NCBI GenBank assembly: GCA_023392615.1
Contig: JAEVYT010000017.1
Location: 493,985-557,984, forward strand
From: Bacillota bacterium
GTDB taxonomy: Bacteria; Bacillota; Clostridia; Lachnospirales; Lachnospiraceae
Direction: 5' to 3'
DNA length: 64,000 nt
This document shows positions 16,784 to 26,837 of the stretch, in pieces. The position numbers and the translations under genes were made by a program. Within the stretch, counting starts at the first letter, position 1. Each line of letters begins with the position of its first letter. Under the pieces are notes generated by a model, which was given only the letters and a program-made list of their open reading frames with translations, had not been told where the DNA came from and ran no database searches.

Positions 16784-17602
16784 TTAATAATTCATCGGAG
16801 TATTAGAACTAGTAGGTTCTTGTGTCTCCTCGTTGTGATGTGATAATGTACCATATACTACATAAGTACAGGTTATGATGATTCCAATTAATAAGACTAC
16901 TAATCCCGGTATATTCAGAGAAGTCGTTGCTTTAACTAGCTTAATAATTGCTGTGACGATGGCTGAGGTGACATTTCCGTATAACGCAATTTTAAACATT
17001 TTGGAATAACGCAAGTTTAAATTAGATATTGCTGAAACAATTAGGCTCAATACGGAATAAAGTAGAGTAAGTATATAAAATAAAGCAACATGATACAAAT
17101 ACACAAAAATCATAGTTACAAAGAAAATGATGTTAATTAATGGTACGATTGCTTTTAGTATACTATTGTCAAAGGATAGACCATTTAATTCAGAAAACCG
17201 AATTTCTCTGGTGCTGGAACCCTGATACATAACAAGGTTGGTTTTACTGACTAAAATCACTTGATAATAGGAATGATCTACGTCGTCTGTTGAAAAACTA
17301 TTTTTACTGGTATCAACCAAAACATAGACATTATTTTCATCAACTTCATAACGATTTGCAACGGATAGTTCGCCGTTTTCTAATTTGAATTCAGGAATTC
17401 TATCATTAAGAAGTTCAGACAGATTTAATTGTGTATATTCAATAGTTGCCGGTATGATACTAAACAAACTAATTAAAAACGCGAATAGAAATACAAAACC
17501 GGTACTGCGACCACCACTTACTTTAGATAGTTTAAAATACTGTGTTGGTTTAAAAATTGCAGTTTGTATTTGCTGAAAGAAATTTAACTTTGTTTTTTCC
17601 AT
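16784..17602 (-). CDS. DUF1189 family membrane protein
   Basis: This is a 272-residue membrane protein. The N-terminus NFFQQIQTAIFKPTQYFKLS is typical of DUF1189, followed by a hydrophobic helix (about 32-50), an extracellular domain of about 100 residues, and four more hydrophobic segments (about 140-250). The C-terminus is hydrophilic. A link of DUF1189 to maltodextrin uptake regulation has been suggested in Bacillus (YvdM region), but nothing here supports that. It stands alone, with its own terminator. Confidence 0.75.
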   Translation of the reverse strand: MEKTKLNFFQQIQTAIFKPTQYFKLSKVSGGRSTGFVFLFAFLISLFSIIPATIEYTQLNLSELLNDRIPEFKLENGELSVANRYEVDENNVYVLVDTSKNSFSTDDVDHSYYQVILVSKTNLVMYQGSSTREIRFSELNGLSFDNSILKAIVPLINIIFFVTMIFVYLYHVALFYILTLLYSVLSLIVSAISNLNLRYSKMFKIALYGNVTSAIVTAIIKLVKATTSLNIPGLVVLLIGIIITCTYVVYGTLSHHNEETQEPTSSNTPMNY

Positions 17603-17873
17603 TGGATTACCCCCTGTATTATATATAGCTTAGTATATTTTAGGAAAAGTTATTTGTCAAATATACTTTTTATAATCATATGAACTCTTAATATTACAAA
17701 TGAACATATTATAAATTTAAAAATAGTATTGCATATTATTTTTTACTCTTTTACATAAAGTTCAATTTGTATTTACTTCATATTGATAGATACATGAGAT
17801 TAATCTAGTTACAATGAAAGAGAAGATAGGAGTCGTTTCACATGGCTTTGATGATGTCACTATGGAGGTATCT

Positions 17874-18497
17874 ATGAATAAAGGTTCGCACATTTCATTA
17901 GCTTATTACTTACTGGATAGAGAAGAGTTAGGTCAATTAAAGCTTCATAAAAGAGCTTTTTTGGTAGGAAGTATCTTACCTGATTGCTTACCCTCCTTTT
18001 TAACGACACGGCATACCATAACAGAAACATATAATTTATTACAATCTGAGATAAGGAAAATATCAAAAAGCTATCATAAAAATAGAGGAATTTCAAATTA
18101 CTTTTGCATTCATCTTGGAATAATCATGCACTATCTGGCAGATTATTTTACTATGCCTCATAATCCGGGGTATTACGGTTCGGTCAAAGGACATGTAGAA
18201 TATGAAAAGGAGTTATGGATTTCGATCCGACGATATATTGAGGAGGAAGCATGCTATATGAAACAAGAAATGGTAATAGAGGAAGGATTTATATGTCTAA
18301 ATAATCAGGATGATATTCATAAGAATCTAAGTGAATACCTTTTACTATTACATAAAGAATATCAAAGTGAAGTACAGGATTTATTAACGGATTGCAAGTA
18401 CATTGTTAAAGTCTGCTATACCGCAGCACTTGCCCTAGTACGATATCTATCTAGGGATCAGTTACCACACGAGTTAGCACGAGAATATGTAGCATAA
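17874..18497 (+). CDS. Zinc-dependent phospholipase C-like protein
   Basis: The 207-residue protein matches the bacterial zinc-dependent phospholipase C / S1-P1 nuclease fold: His near the start (NKGSHISLAYYLL), GSILPDCLPSF, the HxxxD motif in IHLGIIMHYLADYFTMPHN, and a further His in KGHVEYEKEL. The ATG at 17874 is preferred because ggaggt lies six bases before it; a longer frame opens at 17814. There is no signal peptide in either form, unlike secreted toxins, so a cytoplasmic phosphoesterase role is more likely. Confidence 0.75.
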   Translation: MNKGSHISLAYYLLDREELGQLKLHKRAFLVGSILPDCLPSFLTTRHTITETYNLLQSEIRKISKSYHKNRGISNYFCIHLGIIMHYLADYFTMPHNPGYYGSVKGHVEYEKELWISIRRYIEEEACYMKQEMVIEEGFICLNNQDDIHKNLSEYLLLLHKEYQSEVQDLLTDCKYIVKVCYTAALALVRYLSRDQLPHELAREYVA

Positions 18498-18500
18498 GTG

Positions 18501-18525
18501 GAGGAGCCTTATTAGCTCCTCTTTT
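18501..18525 (+). terminator. Terminator after the zinc-dependent PLC gene
   Basis: Stem GAGGAGC (18501-18507) and GCTCCTC (18515-18521), 7-nt loop, then tttt. Confidence 0.88.
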
Positions 18526-18779
18526 ATTAAGTACGCACAAGGAGCGAGGAGTATTACAGAATAATAATTCTTTTTTAGGTACAATGTTATTTGTCTCACA
18601 CTGAGGGGTGATAGAACTGTGAATTATGGCAATGTAACATTATTAATAGAAACGTTATTTGAAAGATCCACTATGCTTATTGGATAATACTATTATTTGT
18701 GCTACAATACTACATAAATCATAACTATATTATCCGAACTACCGGGATGAAATATTTTACGGAGAGGAGAAGGACATCT

Positions 18780-19271
18780 ATGGAAAAGGCGTTTATTTAC
18801 AAAACCAATCTGGGGAGATTTTTAATTGTTGAAGAAGAAAATGCAATTACCACAGTAAAGTTACATACAGAGAAAGAGCAGGAACGATCTGATGATCAAC
18901 TGTTATCTAATTATGAAGTAGTAGAGACTGCTCTGATCAAATTAACATCCATTCAACTGAAGGAATATCTGGATGGAAAAAGAAAAACATTTCATCTAAC
19001 CCTAAATCCTAAGGGAACCGATTTTCAGCGTAAGGTTTGGGAAGCATTAAGAGCAATTCCATATGGAGAGACCAGAAGCTACAAACAGATAGCTGAAGCA
19101 GTGGGCAATCCGAACGCATCAAGAGCAGTAGGAATGGCTAATAACAAGAATCCGATTCTTTGTATTATACCTTGTCACAGAGTGATTGGAGCTGACGGTA
19201 AATTGGTTGGCTTTGGATGTGGTTTGGATGTGAAGGAACAATTGATAGGATTGGAACATGATAATAAGTAA
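18780..19271 (+). CDS. ogt: Methylated-DNA--protein-cysteine methyltransferase
   Basis: This 163-residue suicide repair protein takes methyl groups from O6-methylguanine. It has the acceptor Cys132 in the invariant IPCHRVIGADG motif, the helix-turn-helix region with TDFQRKVWEALRAIPYGETR, and the expected NASRAVGMANNKNP. The ATG at 18780 follows ggagaggagaagg; the longer frame from 18699 lacks a ribosome site. It is a single gene. Confidence 0.95.
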   Translation: MEKAFIYKTNLGRFLIVEEENAITTVKLHTEKEQERSDDQLLSNYEVVETALIKLTSIQLKEYLDGKRKTFHLTLNPKGTDFQRKVWEALRAIPYGETRSYKQIAEAVGNPNASRAVGMANNKNPILCIIPCHRVIGADGKLVGFGCGLDVKEQLIGLEHDNK

Positions 19272-19444
19272 TCATTAAATAATAGCAATATAAAAATTGC
19301 ATATAATATGGTATATAATACTCAAACTTCAGTAAAAAAATATGATTTAAAATTGCTAAAATACGAGTAAGTGAGATGTCATTATCTATGAAGTATGAGG
19401 TTAATATTTAATTAATAAAATATATTACAGGCACGGAGGTTGAC

Positions 19445-21199
19445 ATGAACAAGGAATGGTCTTTGGATATACTTTATAAGGGATTTGATGATGTTAGTTA
19501 TCAAGAGGATAAAACAGAACTTATAAAATTAACGAATGAGTTGTTAGATTTTAGCGATAACTTAACAAAGAAAGATAAGGATGAGGATACATTATTAAAA
19601 GCAATTGATTTTTTGGAACGATATCAATTAATATCTACCAAATTAAGCTATTACGTTACTTTACGAATATCTGTAAATACTTCAGACAGTGTCACAGTAA
19701 ATGAATCCAATGCAATTGAAAGACAGGTTAGCATGGCATCAAAGCCTTTGGCAATGATTTATAAGTTTATTGCGAGTTATGATAATGTGGCAAGTTTTTA
19801 TGAGCGTCATCCGATATTAAAAAGCTATGATTATCTGATTACAGAAATGAAAAAAGAGGCGAAACATATACTTAGCGATGATGTAGAAGATGTAATTGCA
19901 AAATTAAATATATCAGCCGGCTCTGCGTGGAGCAGTATGCAAAGCTTTCTTACTTCTACCCTTGAAGTGGAGTACCGTGGAGAAATCATAACATTACCTG
20001 AAGTTCGAAATTTGGCTCACAGTGAAGATGCACAGGTACGTAAGGATGCTTATGAAGCCGAATTAAAAGCTTATGACAAGATTAAGGATGCGGTCAGTTA
20101 TTCTCTAAACAATATTAAAACTCAGGTTAATACGATCTGCGAATTAAGAGGTTACGAGTCACCACTTGATATGACATTAACCCACTCAAAGATGAAAAGA
20201 GAAACTTTGGAGGCGATGCTAGAAGCAATCCGAGAAGCACTACCTTCATTTCATAAATATCTTAAACATAAAGCCAAGATTATGGGATATACAGGTGGAT
20301 TGCCCTGGTATGATATGTTTGCTCCGATCGGTGAAAGCAATACTAAGTTTACAACGGAAGAATCTCGGGAATACCTGGTTTCACGATTTAAAGGATTCTC
20401 ACAGGATTTGGCGGATTTAGTAGAGGAAGCATATAATGATTCCTGGATTGATTTTTATCCTAGAAAAGGCAAGGTTGGAGGAGCATTCTGCGAAAATCTT
20501 CCCTTTGTGAAGCAAAGTAGAATTCTTACAAACTTTACAGGTTCCTTGAATGATGTTGTAACTCTGGCGCATGAACTTGGTCATGCTTATCATGGATTAA
20601 ATATTCAGGAGCATCTTCCGCTCAATGTGGATTATAGTATGCCGGTAGCAGAGACAGCATCTACATTTAATGAGGGAATTATCATGGAGGCGGCAATTAA
20701 GGAGTCATCCGGGCGAGAAAAGATCGCATTGATCGAAAGTCAGTTACAGGATGTTACCCAAATTATTTGTGATATCTATTCCAGATATATTTTTGAAAGC
20801 AATGTCTTTGAAAAAAGCAAATCAGGATTTTTATTTGCAGATGAATTGAATGAAATCATGCTATCAGCTCAAAAAGAAGCATATGGAGAAGGATTAGATC
20901 ATAATACACTTCATCCATATATGTGGGTGGTAAAAGGGCATTACTACTCAGAGAATCTTAGTTTTTATAATTTTCCATATGCATTCGGAGGCTTGCTAGC
21001 AAGAGGATTGTATGAGAAATATAAAGAAGAAGGAGAAGCATTTGTTCCTAAATATAAGGCACTATTAAATGCCACTACAATCATGAGTGTTGAGGATGCT
21101 GCGAAACAAGCAGATATCGATTTAGAAGATCCGAACTTTTGGAGAACTAGTCTTAATACGGTGGAAAATTTAATTGATGAATTCGTGCGTCTTGCGTAG
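19445..21199 (+). CDS. pepF: Oligoendopeptidase F, M3 family
   Basis: This 584-residue cytoplasmic zinc endopeptidase degrades oligopeptides. The zinc motif HELGH is at residues 376-380, followed downstream by the conserved glutamate segment (STFNEGIIMEA). The length is typical of the PepF/M3B group. An acggaggttgac ribosome site precedes the ATG. No promoter stands out in the 170 bp upstream. Confidence 0.93.
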   Translation: MNKEWSLDILYKGFDDVSYQEDKTELIKLTNELLDFSDNLTKKDKDEDTLLKAIDFLERYQLISTKLSYYVTLRISVNTSDSVTVNESNAIERQVSMASKPLAMIYKFIASYDNVASFYERHPILKSYDYLITEMKKEAKHILSDDVEDVIAKLNISAGSAWSSMQSFLTSTLEVEYRGEIITLPEVRNLAHSEDAQVRKDAYEAELKAYDKIKDAVSYSLNNIKTQVNTICELRGYESPLDMTLTHSKMKRETLEAMLEAIREALPSFHKYLKHKAKIMGYTGGLPWYDMFAPIGESNTKFTTEESREYLVSRFKGFSQDLADLVEEAYNDSWIDFYPRKGKVGGAFCENLPFVKQSRILTNFTGSLNDVVTLAHELGHAYHGLNIQEHLPLNVDYSMPVAETASTFNEGIIMEAAIKESSGREKIALIESQLQDVTQIICDIYSRYIFESNVFEKSKSGFLFADELNEIMLSAQKEAYGEGLDHNTLHPYMWVVKGHYYSENLSFYNFPYAFGGLLARGLYEKYKEEGEAFVPKYKALLNATTIMSVEDAAKQADIDLEDPNFWRTSLNTVENLIDEFVRLA

Positions 21200-21347
21200 G
21201 AATTGCATATTGCCATTCGTTAAATTTGAAGAAAAAGGAAGAATTATATCACATAAAAATGATGTATTAATCAGATAATAAACTTGTACCGAACGATCAT
21301 AATTAAAAGTTTACGTTATACTGTGAATTTTATGAAAGGAGCAGGTT

Positions 21348-21563
21348 ATGAGTCTTGTAAATGAATTCCCAGAACAACTTCCGGAAGGTCTTGGATTCCG
21401 ATTGGCTATGGATATGAAAGCGATGTCAAGTTTTGTTAACATGCCGGAAAATAATAAAAAGCAAATGATAGACTATATAAAAAGCTCAAATACCGGTGAA
21501 GAAGCAAAAAACCGAGTTACAGAAGTGGTAAGTAATCTTCATAATGGGGGATCTTTTCAATAA
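21348..21563 (+). CDS. Small protein of unknown function
   Basis: This 71-residue soluble protein starts after a good aaaggag site. It is hydrophilic, with several Met, and reads FRLAMDMKAMSSFVNMPEN, then NNKKQMIDYIKSSNTGEEAKNR in the middle. The last part could resemble the C-terminal helix region of YdeI/OmpD-associated bacteriocin-protection proteins, but this was not established. It is not in an operon and is followed by a strong terminator. Confidence 0.7.
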   Translation: MSLVNEFPEQLPEGLGFRLAMDMKAMSSFVNMPENNKKQMIDYIKSSNTGEEAKNRVTEVVSNLHNGGSFQ

Positions 21564-21621
21564 GGGTCATATGAGTAATAATAAAGAATACGAATTTATA
21601 TTCAATATAACGGATTTTAAA

Positions 21622-21667
21622 AGGATGTCTGTATAATGGGTTATACCAAGATACAGACATCCTATTT
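21622..21667. terminator. Bidirectional terminator between the small gene and the DegV gene
   Basis: A 13-bp perfect stem (AGGATGTCTGTAT at 21622-21634, complement at 21651-21663), 16-nt loop, then atttta. Confidence 0.9.
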
Positions 21668-21688
21668 TATTGATTACTAAAATTATGA

Positions 21689-22558
21689 TTATCGTTCGCT
21701 ACCCATGAAGAATAAGGCAATTGTTCCAGGCCCTGAATGAGAACCGATGGTTGGACTAATCATACTAATCATACAATTAGGTATTCCTAAACGTTCTTTG
21801 ATAAGATTTCCAACAAACTGTGCATCTTCTAAGCTATCACCGTGGCTGATAAATACAATATCATTCTTCTCTTTATAATTCTTTACCTTTTCCTCCATTA
21901 AGTCCACTAATGCAGTTAAAGCTTTTTTTCTTCCTCGTACATTATTTAAAGGAAGCAATCGTCCCTCGTTATTCACGTGAAGGACAGGCTTTACATTGAT
22001 TAATGTTCCAATGATTGCAGATGCCTTGGATACACGTCCGCCGCGGTGAAGATGATGCAAGTCATCGACTGTAAATAGATGGCATAGATTTAACTTGTTG
22101 TTCTCTAGCCATTCTGAAACTTCTTCAATAGACTTACCACTTTCTTTTAATTGTACTGCTTTATGAACCAACAAACCCTCTCCAAGGGAAGCACACAGAG
22201 AATCAATTACAATTATTTTTGCATCAGGTATTTCTTCGTTAAGTTCTCTTGCGGTGGTTGAGGCAACGGAACAGCTTCCGCTAAGTGCGGAGGAGAAGGC
22301 AATATGTAATATATCATAGCCTTGTTCTATTAAATTCGTAAAGATAGTTCTTGCTGTATCAGGATTAACGGCCATCGTAGTAGGCATAGCACCATCACGC
22401 ATAATTCTGTAAAATTCCTTTGGTTCAAGTGCATTATCCTCTCCGTAAACTGTTTCATTAATGCTGTAATATAACGGCAATAAGGTGATGCTATGTTGAT
22501 CCAGATATTCCTGAGGTAAATCACTTGTAGTATCTGTTGTGATAATATATTTTTTCAT
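21689..22558 (-). CDS. DegV family fatty-acid-binding protein
   Basis: This 289-residue DegV/FakB-like protein has TTDTTSDLPQEYL at the N-terminus, the ligand motif SSALSGSCSV, LHRGGRVSKASA and the C-terminal HSGPGT. All fatty-acid-contact motifs are intact, in contrast to the paralogue at 12701. No fakA gene lies nearby. It precedes the scf locus divergently. Confidence 0.9.
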   Translation of the reverse strand: MKKYIITTDTTSDLPQEYLDQHSITLLPLYYSINETVYGEDNALEPKEFYRIMRDGAMPTTMAVNPDTARTIFTNLIEQGYDILHIAFSSALSGSCSVASTTARELNEEIPDAKIIVIDSLCASLGEGLLVHKAVQLKESGKSIEEVSEWLENNKLNLCHLFTVDDLHHLHRGGRVSKASAIIGTLINVKPVLHVNNEGRLLPLNNVRGRKKALTALVDLMEEKVKNYKEKNDIVFISHGDSLEDAQFVGNLIKERLGIPNCMISMISPTIGSHSGPGTIALFFMGSER

Positions 22559-22771
22559 AAGCCACTCAATCCTTTCTATATAAGAAATAAATGATTTTAT
22601 AAAATCTTAAAACCATGAAGATATAAATATACAATAGAAGAATGTAGTATTCATAACGACATCATAAATTATACCATACCATGAATGTATGTATCAATAC
22701 ATTTTCCAAGATATCCACGGAAATGTAATCATATTTCCTAATGATAGAATTGCAAAAAACACTTTTCTTAT

Positions 22772-22791
22772 GCATATACATATGCTATAAT
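22772..22791 (+). promoter_or_regulatory. Extended -10 promoter of scfA with an overlapping palindrome
   Basis: TGCTATAAT (22783-22791) is an extended -10; no good -35 was found. The palindrome GCATAT-ac-ATATGC (22772-22785) overlaps it and could bind a regulator. Confidence 0.55.
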
Positions 22792-22825
22792 ACAAAAAGT
22801 TAATTGAGGCTAAGGAGGCAAAACA

Positions 22826-22966
22826 ATGAAGCATATCAAAACATTAAACACAAGAAACCTGAAAGATACTTTAAAAAAAGGTGGTTGTGGAGAATGTCAA
22901 ACATCCTGCCAGTCAGCATGTAAGACATCTTGTACAGTTGGTAATCAGAGCTGTGAGAACAAATAG
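22826..22966 (+). CDS. scfA: SCIFF ranthipeptide precursor (six cysteines in forty-five residues)
   Basis: This 46-residue peptide has the leader MKHIKTLNTRNLKDTL and a core with six Cys (GGCGECQTSCQSACKTSC, then SCENK). That is the SCIFF pattern, a peptide almost universal in Clostridia that receives Cys-to-alpha-carbon thioether bridges from the radical-SAM enzyme ScfB. A perfect aaggagg ribosome site lies upstream. The start could be off by one base because it was fixed by counting back from the stop codon. Terminator and a 414-bp gap separate it from scfB. The biological role of SCIFF is unsettled. Confidence 0.95.
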   Translation: MKHIKTLNTRNLKDTLKKGGCGECQTSCQSACKTSCTVGNQSCENK

Positions 22967-23380
22967 ATAATTCGTACATAGAACACGTAATCTGGTTCGC
23001 TGGTTATATGATTTGAACGATGATGAAGGTGTCTTAAGAAGTTAGTCAACTTGAGGCACCTTTCAATTTATGTGAAGAGAAAACGTGTTTCTCCGGTTAG
23101 TCTACAGAATGGTTAGGGGCTGCCTTATAATATTTTTCGTTAGTAGGATTATTCGGAAGATATATAAGACAGTCCTATTCGTTGTTTTAAAAAATATGAT
23201 AGGTAGGCATCTTGAACTTAATGTGAATTGTTAATATGCATAATTCGCATCCGAAGTTTGTACCTTCGAGCTTCTTGGCAATACTTACACAACGTGTATT
23301 CATGTTAATGTAAATTTTTATCAACTTATTAATCGTATTCCGACATGGATAAAAGTCGGTAGTTTTAAGGAGGAATTATC
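22967..23380 (+). other. scfA-scfB intergenic leader
   Basis: This 414-bp non-coding stretch contains a terminator just after scfA (23026-23063), a small hairpin CGAAG/CTTCG near 23253-23270, and a hairpin CCGAC/GTCGG (23340-23359) right before the scfB ribosome site. No open reading frame with a ribosome site was seen. Confidence 0.5.
23026..23063 (+). terminator. Terminator between scfA and scfB
   Basis: AAGGTGTCTTAAG (23026-23038) pairs with CTTGAGGCACCTT (23050-23062), with two wobble pairs, followed by tcaattt. The T-tract is weak, so partial read-through into scfB is possible. Confidence 0.65.
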
Positions 23381-24811
23381 GTGGTTCACCAGTTTAAAAA
23401 TAATGGTTTTAATATAGTACTAGATGTGAATAGTGGAATGGTTCATGTGGTTGATGATCTTGCATATGACATCATTGAAATGTATGAACAGCATGATCAG
23501 AATAATATCATTAGCACCATGGTAGAGAAATATAGTCGTCCGCAGAATAGATCACTTATTACGTTGGATGAAATCGATGGAAATGATGACTTGAATCCTG
23601 AAGCACTAGAGAGTCAAGTTCGTGAGGTGCTTGCAGATGTAGAGGAACTCAAAGAAAACGGGGCTTTATTTACTAAGGATGTATACGAGAATTATATTAA
23701 GGACTTTAAGCAACGTTCTACCGTCGTGAAAGCACTTTGTTTACATATTGCACATGATTGTAATCTTGCTTGCAGATATTGCTTCGCAGAAGAGGGTGAA
23801 TACAAAGGTCACCGTGAATTGATGAGCTATGAGGTTGGTAAGAAAGCACTTGATTTCCTGATAGAGAATTCCGGCAACCGAAGAAATCTTGAAGTAGACT
23901 TCTTTGGTGGTGAACCTTTGATGAATTTTCAAGTTGTCAAGGACTTAGTGAAATACGGACGTGAACTAGAGAAGGTTCATAATAAAAATTTCCGTTTTAC
24001 GCTTACCACTAATGGGGTGTTGCTCGATGATGATATTATGGAATTTGCGAATAAAGAAATGAGCAATGTGGTATTAAGTATTGATGGTCGTAAAGAGGTA
24101 AATGATCGAATGAGACCAAGCCGTAATGGCAAGGGCAGCTATGATCTGATTGTACCGAAGTTTAAAAAGTTTGCGGATAGTAGAAATCAGACGAATTATT
24201 ATGTAAGAGGAACCTTTACTCATAATAATTTGGATTTTGCAGATGATGTTGCTCATCTTGCAGAATTAGGCTTTAAGCAGATTTCGGTAGAACCGGTAGT
24301 TGCAATGCCTGAGGATGCGTACGCTATCACAGAAGAAGATCTTCCGGTATTATTTGAAGAGTACGATAAGCTGGCGAAATACATGCTGGAACGCAAACAG
24401 GCAGGTAAGGATTTTAATTTCTTTCATTTCATGATTGATATGACAGGAGGACCCTGTGTCGCGAAACGTCTCTCAGGTTGTGGTTCCGGTACGGAATATC
24501 TTGCTGTGACACCATGGGGTGATCTTTATCCCTGCCATCAGTTCGTTGGTATCGATGAGTTCTTGATGGGAAATGTATTTGAAGGGGTTAAGAAAACAGA
24601 ATTAAGAGAAGAGTTTAAGGTTTGTAATGTATACTCTAAAGACAAATGTAAGGATTGCTTTGCTAAATTCTACTGTAGCGGTGGTTGCGCTGCAAATTCT
24701 TATAAGTTCCAAAATGATATCAATGGTTCCTATGATATTGGCTGTGAGTTACAGAAAAAACGTGTGGAATGCTCCATCATGCTAAAAGCAGCCGAGAGTA
24801 TAGATGATTAA
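23381..24811 (+). CDS. scfB: SCIFF maturase, radical SAM / SPASM protein
   Basis: This 476-residue enzyme is expected to form the thioether cross-links in the ScfA peptide. A leader-recognition region with a PqqD-like (RRE) pattern occupies the N-terminal ~100 residues. The radical SAM cluster motif CNLACRYC gives Cys127, Cys131 and Cys134. The C-terminal SPASM region holds the auxiliary-cluster cysteines (GPCVAKRLSGCGSG, YPCH, CKDCFAKFYCSGGC, and a final IGCEL). It starts at GTG after aaggaggaattatc. It lies downstream of scfA on the same strand. Confidence 0.95.
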   Translation: MVHQFKNNGFNIVLDVNSGMVHVVDDLAYDIIEMYEQHDQNNIISTMVEKYSRPQNRSLITLDEIDGNDDLNPEALESQVREVLADVEELKENGALFTKDVYENYIKDFKQRSTVVKALCLHIAHDCNLACRYCFAEEGEYKGHRELMSYEVGKKALDFLIENSGNRRNLEVDFFGGEPLMNFQVVKDLVKYGRELEKVHNKNFRFTLTTNGVLLDDDIMEFANKEMSNVVLSIDGRKEVNDRMRPSRNGKGSYDLIVPKFKKFADSRNQTNYYVRGTFTHNNLDFADDVAHLAELGFKQISVEPVVAMPEDAYAITEEDLPVLFEEYDKLAKYMLERKQAGKDFNFFHFMIDMTGGPCVAKRLSGCGSGTEYLAVTPWGDLYPCHQFVGIDEFLMGNVFEGVKKTELREEFKVCNVYSKDKCKDCFAKFYCSGGCAANSYKFQNDINGSYDIGCELQKKRVECSIMLKAAESIDD

Positions 24812-24838
24812 ATCAAAGCTGTTTTACATGGAGGCATG

Positions 24839-26596
24839 ATGGAAAACTGGGTTATCAAGAATAAAAAAGCAGATTTCAACAGTATTGTAACAAGCTCTGG
24901 TGTGAGTGAAGTGATGGCACGTTGCTTGGTGAATAAAGGGATGGAAGAACCGGATGAAATCCGTTTGTTTTTAAATCCTGATATTAATAACCTATACTCC
25001 CCGTTTCTGTTAAAGGATATGAAATTAGCCTGTGAGATCTTGTCAGAGAAAATCAGACAGAAGAAAAAGATTCGTATTATTGGAGACTATGATGTGGATG
25101 GTGTTATATCTACGTTTATTCTTTACCGTATGTTTTCCGAATTAGGAGCTTATATCGATTATGAGATACCGGATCGAATTAGGGATGGCTACGGAATTAA
25201 TGTCAATATTGTCAAAGCAGCATATGATGAACACATAGACACCCTTATCACCTGCGATAACGGGATAGCAGCGATTGAACAGATTGCCTTAGCTAAGGAA
25301 CTTGGAATGACAGTTATAGTAACCGATCACCACAGCCTTGTTCAGTCAGAGGAAGGGGAATGTATTCTTCCAAGTGCAGATGCAGTAATCAACCCAAAGC
25401 AACCTGATTGTACATATCCCTTTGATGGACTCTGTGGGGCGGCAATTGCCTACAAGCTTTGTGTGGCTATGGTGGAATATTTGGATGAGTCAAATAAAGC
25501 TGAATTGATCAAGGAGCTAATATCATATACTTCGATTGCAACAATCTGTGATGTGATGGAATTAGTGGATGAAAACCGTATTATTGTAAAGTATGGACTG
25601 GAACTGTTAAAACAAACGAAAAACATGGGTCTTATTGCTTTGATGGAGGCTAGTGCCATTGATAAGGCGCAGCTTAATACTTTTCATATGGGTTTTGTGA
25701 TTGGACCATGCTTAAATGCTTCCGGAAGACTTGATACCGCAAAGAAGGGATTGCAGCTTTTGTTGTCAGATTCTCTTGAAGAGGCAGTGCGATTATCGGA
25801 AGAGGTTCGAGGATTGAATGAGATCCGTAAAAACATGACTGCAGAGAATGTGGAAAAGGCGATTCGGTTAATCGATGGGACGGATTTGAGTCAGGATAAA
25901 GTATTAGTTGTATATCTTGAGGATTGCCATGAAAGCATAGCTGGAATTATAGCAGGGCGAATCAGGGAACGATATAATAAACCGACATTGGTATTAACTG
26001 AGGCGGAAGGATGTATTAAAGGTTCCGGTCGTTCTATAGAGCAGTATAATATGTTTGAGGAACTCTCGAGATGCAGAGAACTATTCTTAAAGATGGGTGG
26101 CCATCCAATGGCAGCTGGGTTTTCCCTATTAATAGAGAATCTGGAACCCTTAAGGAAAACGCTAAATGCCAATACCTTATTAACAGAAGAGATGTTAATC
26201 CCAAAGGTTACTATCGATATCCATCTTCCTCTGGGATATGTGAATGAGAGTTTAATAAGGGAATTGCAGCAGTTGGAGCCGTTTGGGAAAGGAAATGAAA
26301 AACCTCTCTTTGCAGAGAAGAACATTAAAATTAAGTCTGCTTTTATTATAGGAAAGAATGCAAGCGGAATTCGCTTTCGGTTAGAAAATCAATATGGCAG
26401 AGAAATGGATGGGATCTATTTCGGAGATGTTGTTCGATTTTTCGATTATATTGGCAATACTTATGGAAGTGAAGAAGCAGACAGAATGAAAACAGGAAGA
26501 GGAAGTAAAGCTTTGATTGCAATTACTTATTTCCCGAAAATAAACGAATATAATGGATTTAAGACGGTTCAGCTTATGATTACGAATTATCGTTAG
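24839..26596 (+). CDS. recJ: Single-stranded-DNA-specific exonuclease RecJ
   Basis: The protein of about 585 residues has the DHH phosphoesterase motifs IIGDYDVDGVIST (motif I), TCDNGIAA, VTDHHSL (motif III) and, in the DHHA1 domain, GRSIEQYNMF with GGHPMAAGFS. RecJ digests 5' to 3' single strands in recombination and repair. Two ATGs are adjacent (24836 and 24839); the second has better spacing to the ggagg site. It follows scfB by 27 bp and may be co-transcribed with it. Confidence 0.94.
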   Translation: MENWVIKNKKADFNSIVTSSGVSEVMARCLVNKGMEEPDEIRLFLNPDINNLYSPFLLKDMKLACEILSEKIRQKKKIRIIGDYDVDGVISTFILYRMFSELGAYIDYEIPDRIRDGYGINVNIVKAAYDEHIDTLITCDNGIAAIEQIALAKELGMTVIVTDHHSLVQSEEGECILPSADAVINPKQPDCTYPFDGLCGAAIAYKLCVAMVEYLDESNKAELIKELISYTSIATICDVMELVDENRIIVKYGLELLKQTKNMGLIALMEASAIDKAQLNTFHMGFVIGPCLNASGRLDTAKKGLQLLLSDSLEEAVRLSEEVRGLNEIRKNMTAENVEKAIRLIDGTDLSQDKVLVVYLEDCHESIAGIIAGRIRERYNKPTLVLTEAEGCIKGSGRSIEQYNMFEELSRCRELFLKMGGHPMAAGFSLLIENLEPLRKTLNANTLLTEEMLIPKVTIDIHLPLGYVNESLIRELQQLEPFGKGNEKPLFAEKNIKIKSAFIIGKNASGIRFRLENQYGREMDGIYFGDVVRFFDYIGNTYGSEEADRMKTGRGSKALIAITYFPKINEYNGFKTVQLMITNYR

Positions 26597-26680
26597 AATA
26601 AAAATAAAGGGCAAATTGTCACTTTTCATCAATTTTTGTTTTGAATAGCATAAATATTCTTTACGGATGATTAATTATGG

Positions 26681-26689
26681 TGATATAAT
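26681..26689 (+). promoter_or_regulatory. Extended -10 promoter upstream of apt
   Basis: TGATATAAT is an extended -10; the -35 (TTACGG at 26661-26666) is weak. It would drive the apt-relA unit. Confidence 0.5.
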
Positions 26690-26837
26690 AGTCATCTATA
26701 AGAGAAAATGAATTAATAAATGCAAAATAAATCCGTAATTCGGAGTAAAATATACATACCGTACCCGGTATAATTTGAATAAGCAAAGGCTTACGATAGA
26801 ATAATGATAATTACATTGAGAAAGGCATGGTTAAAAA

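Noticed and set aside
18619..18687. 22-codon frame MNYGNVTLLIETL... after a gaggggtg site
   Set aside because: Too short to tell from chance, no known family, and it lies in a probable leader of ogt.
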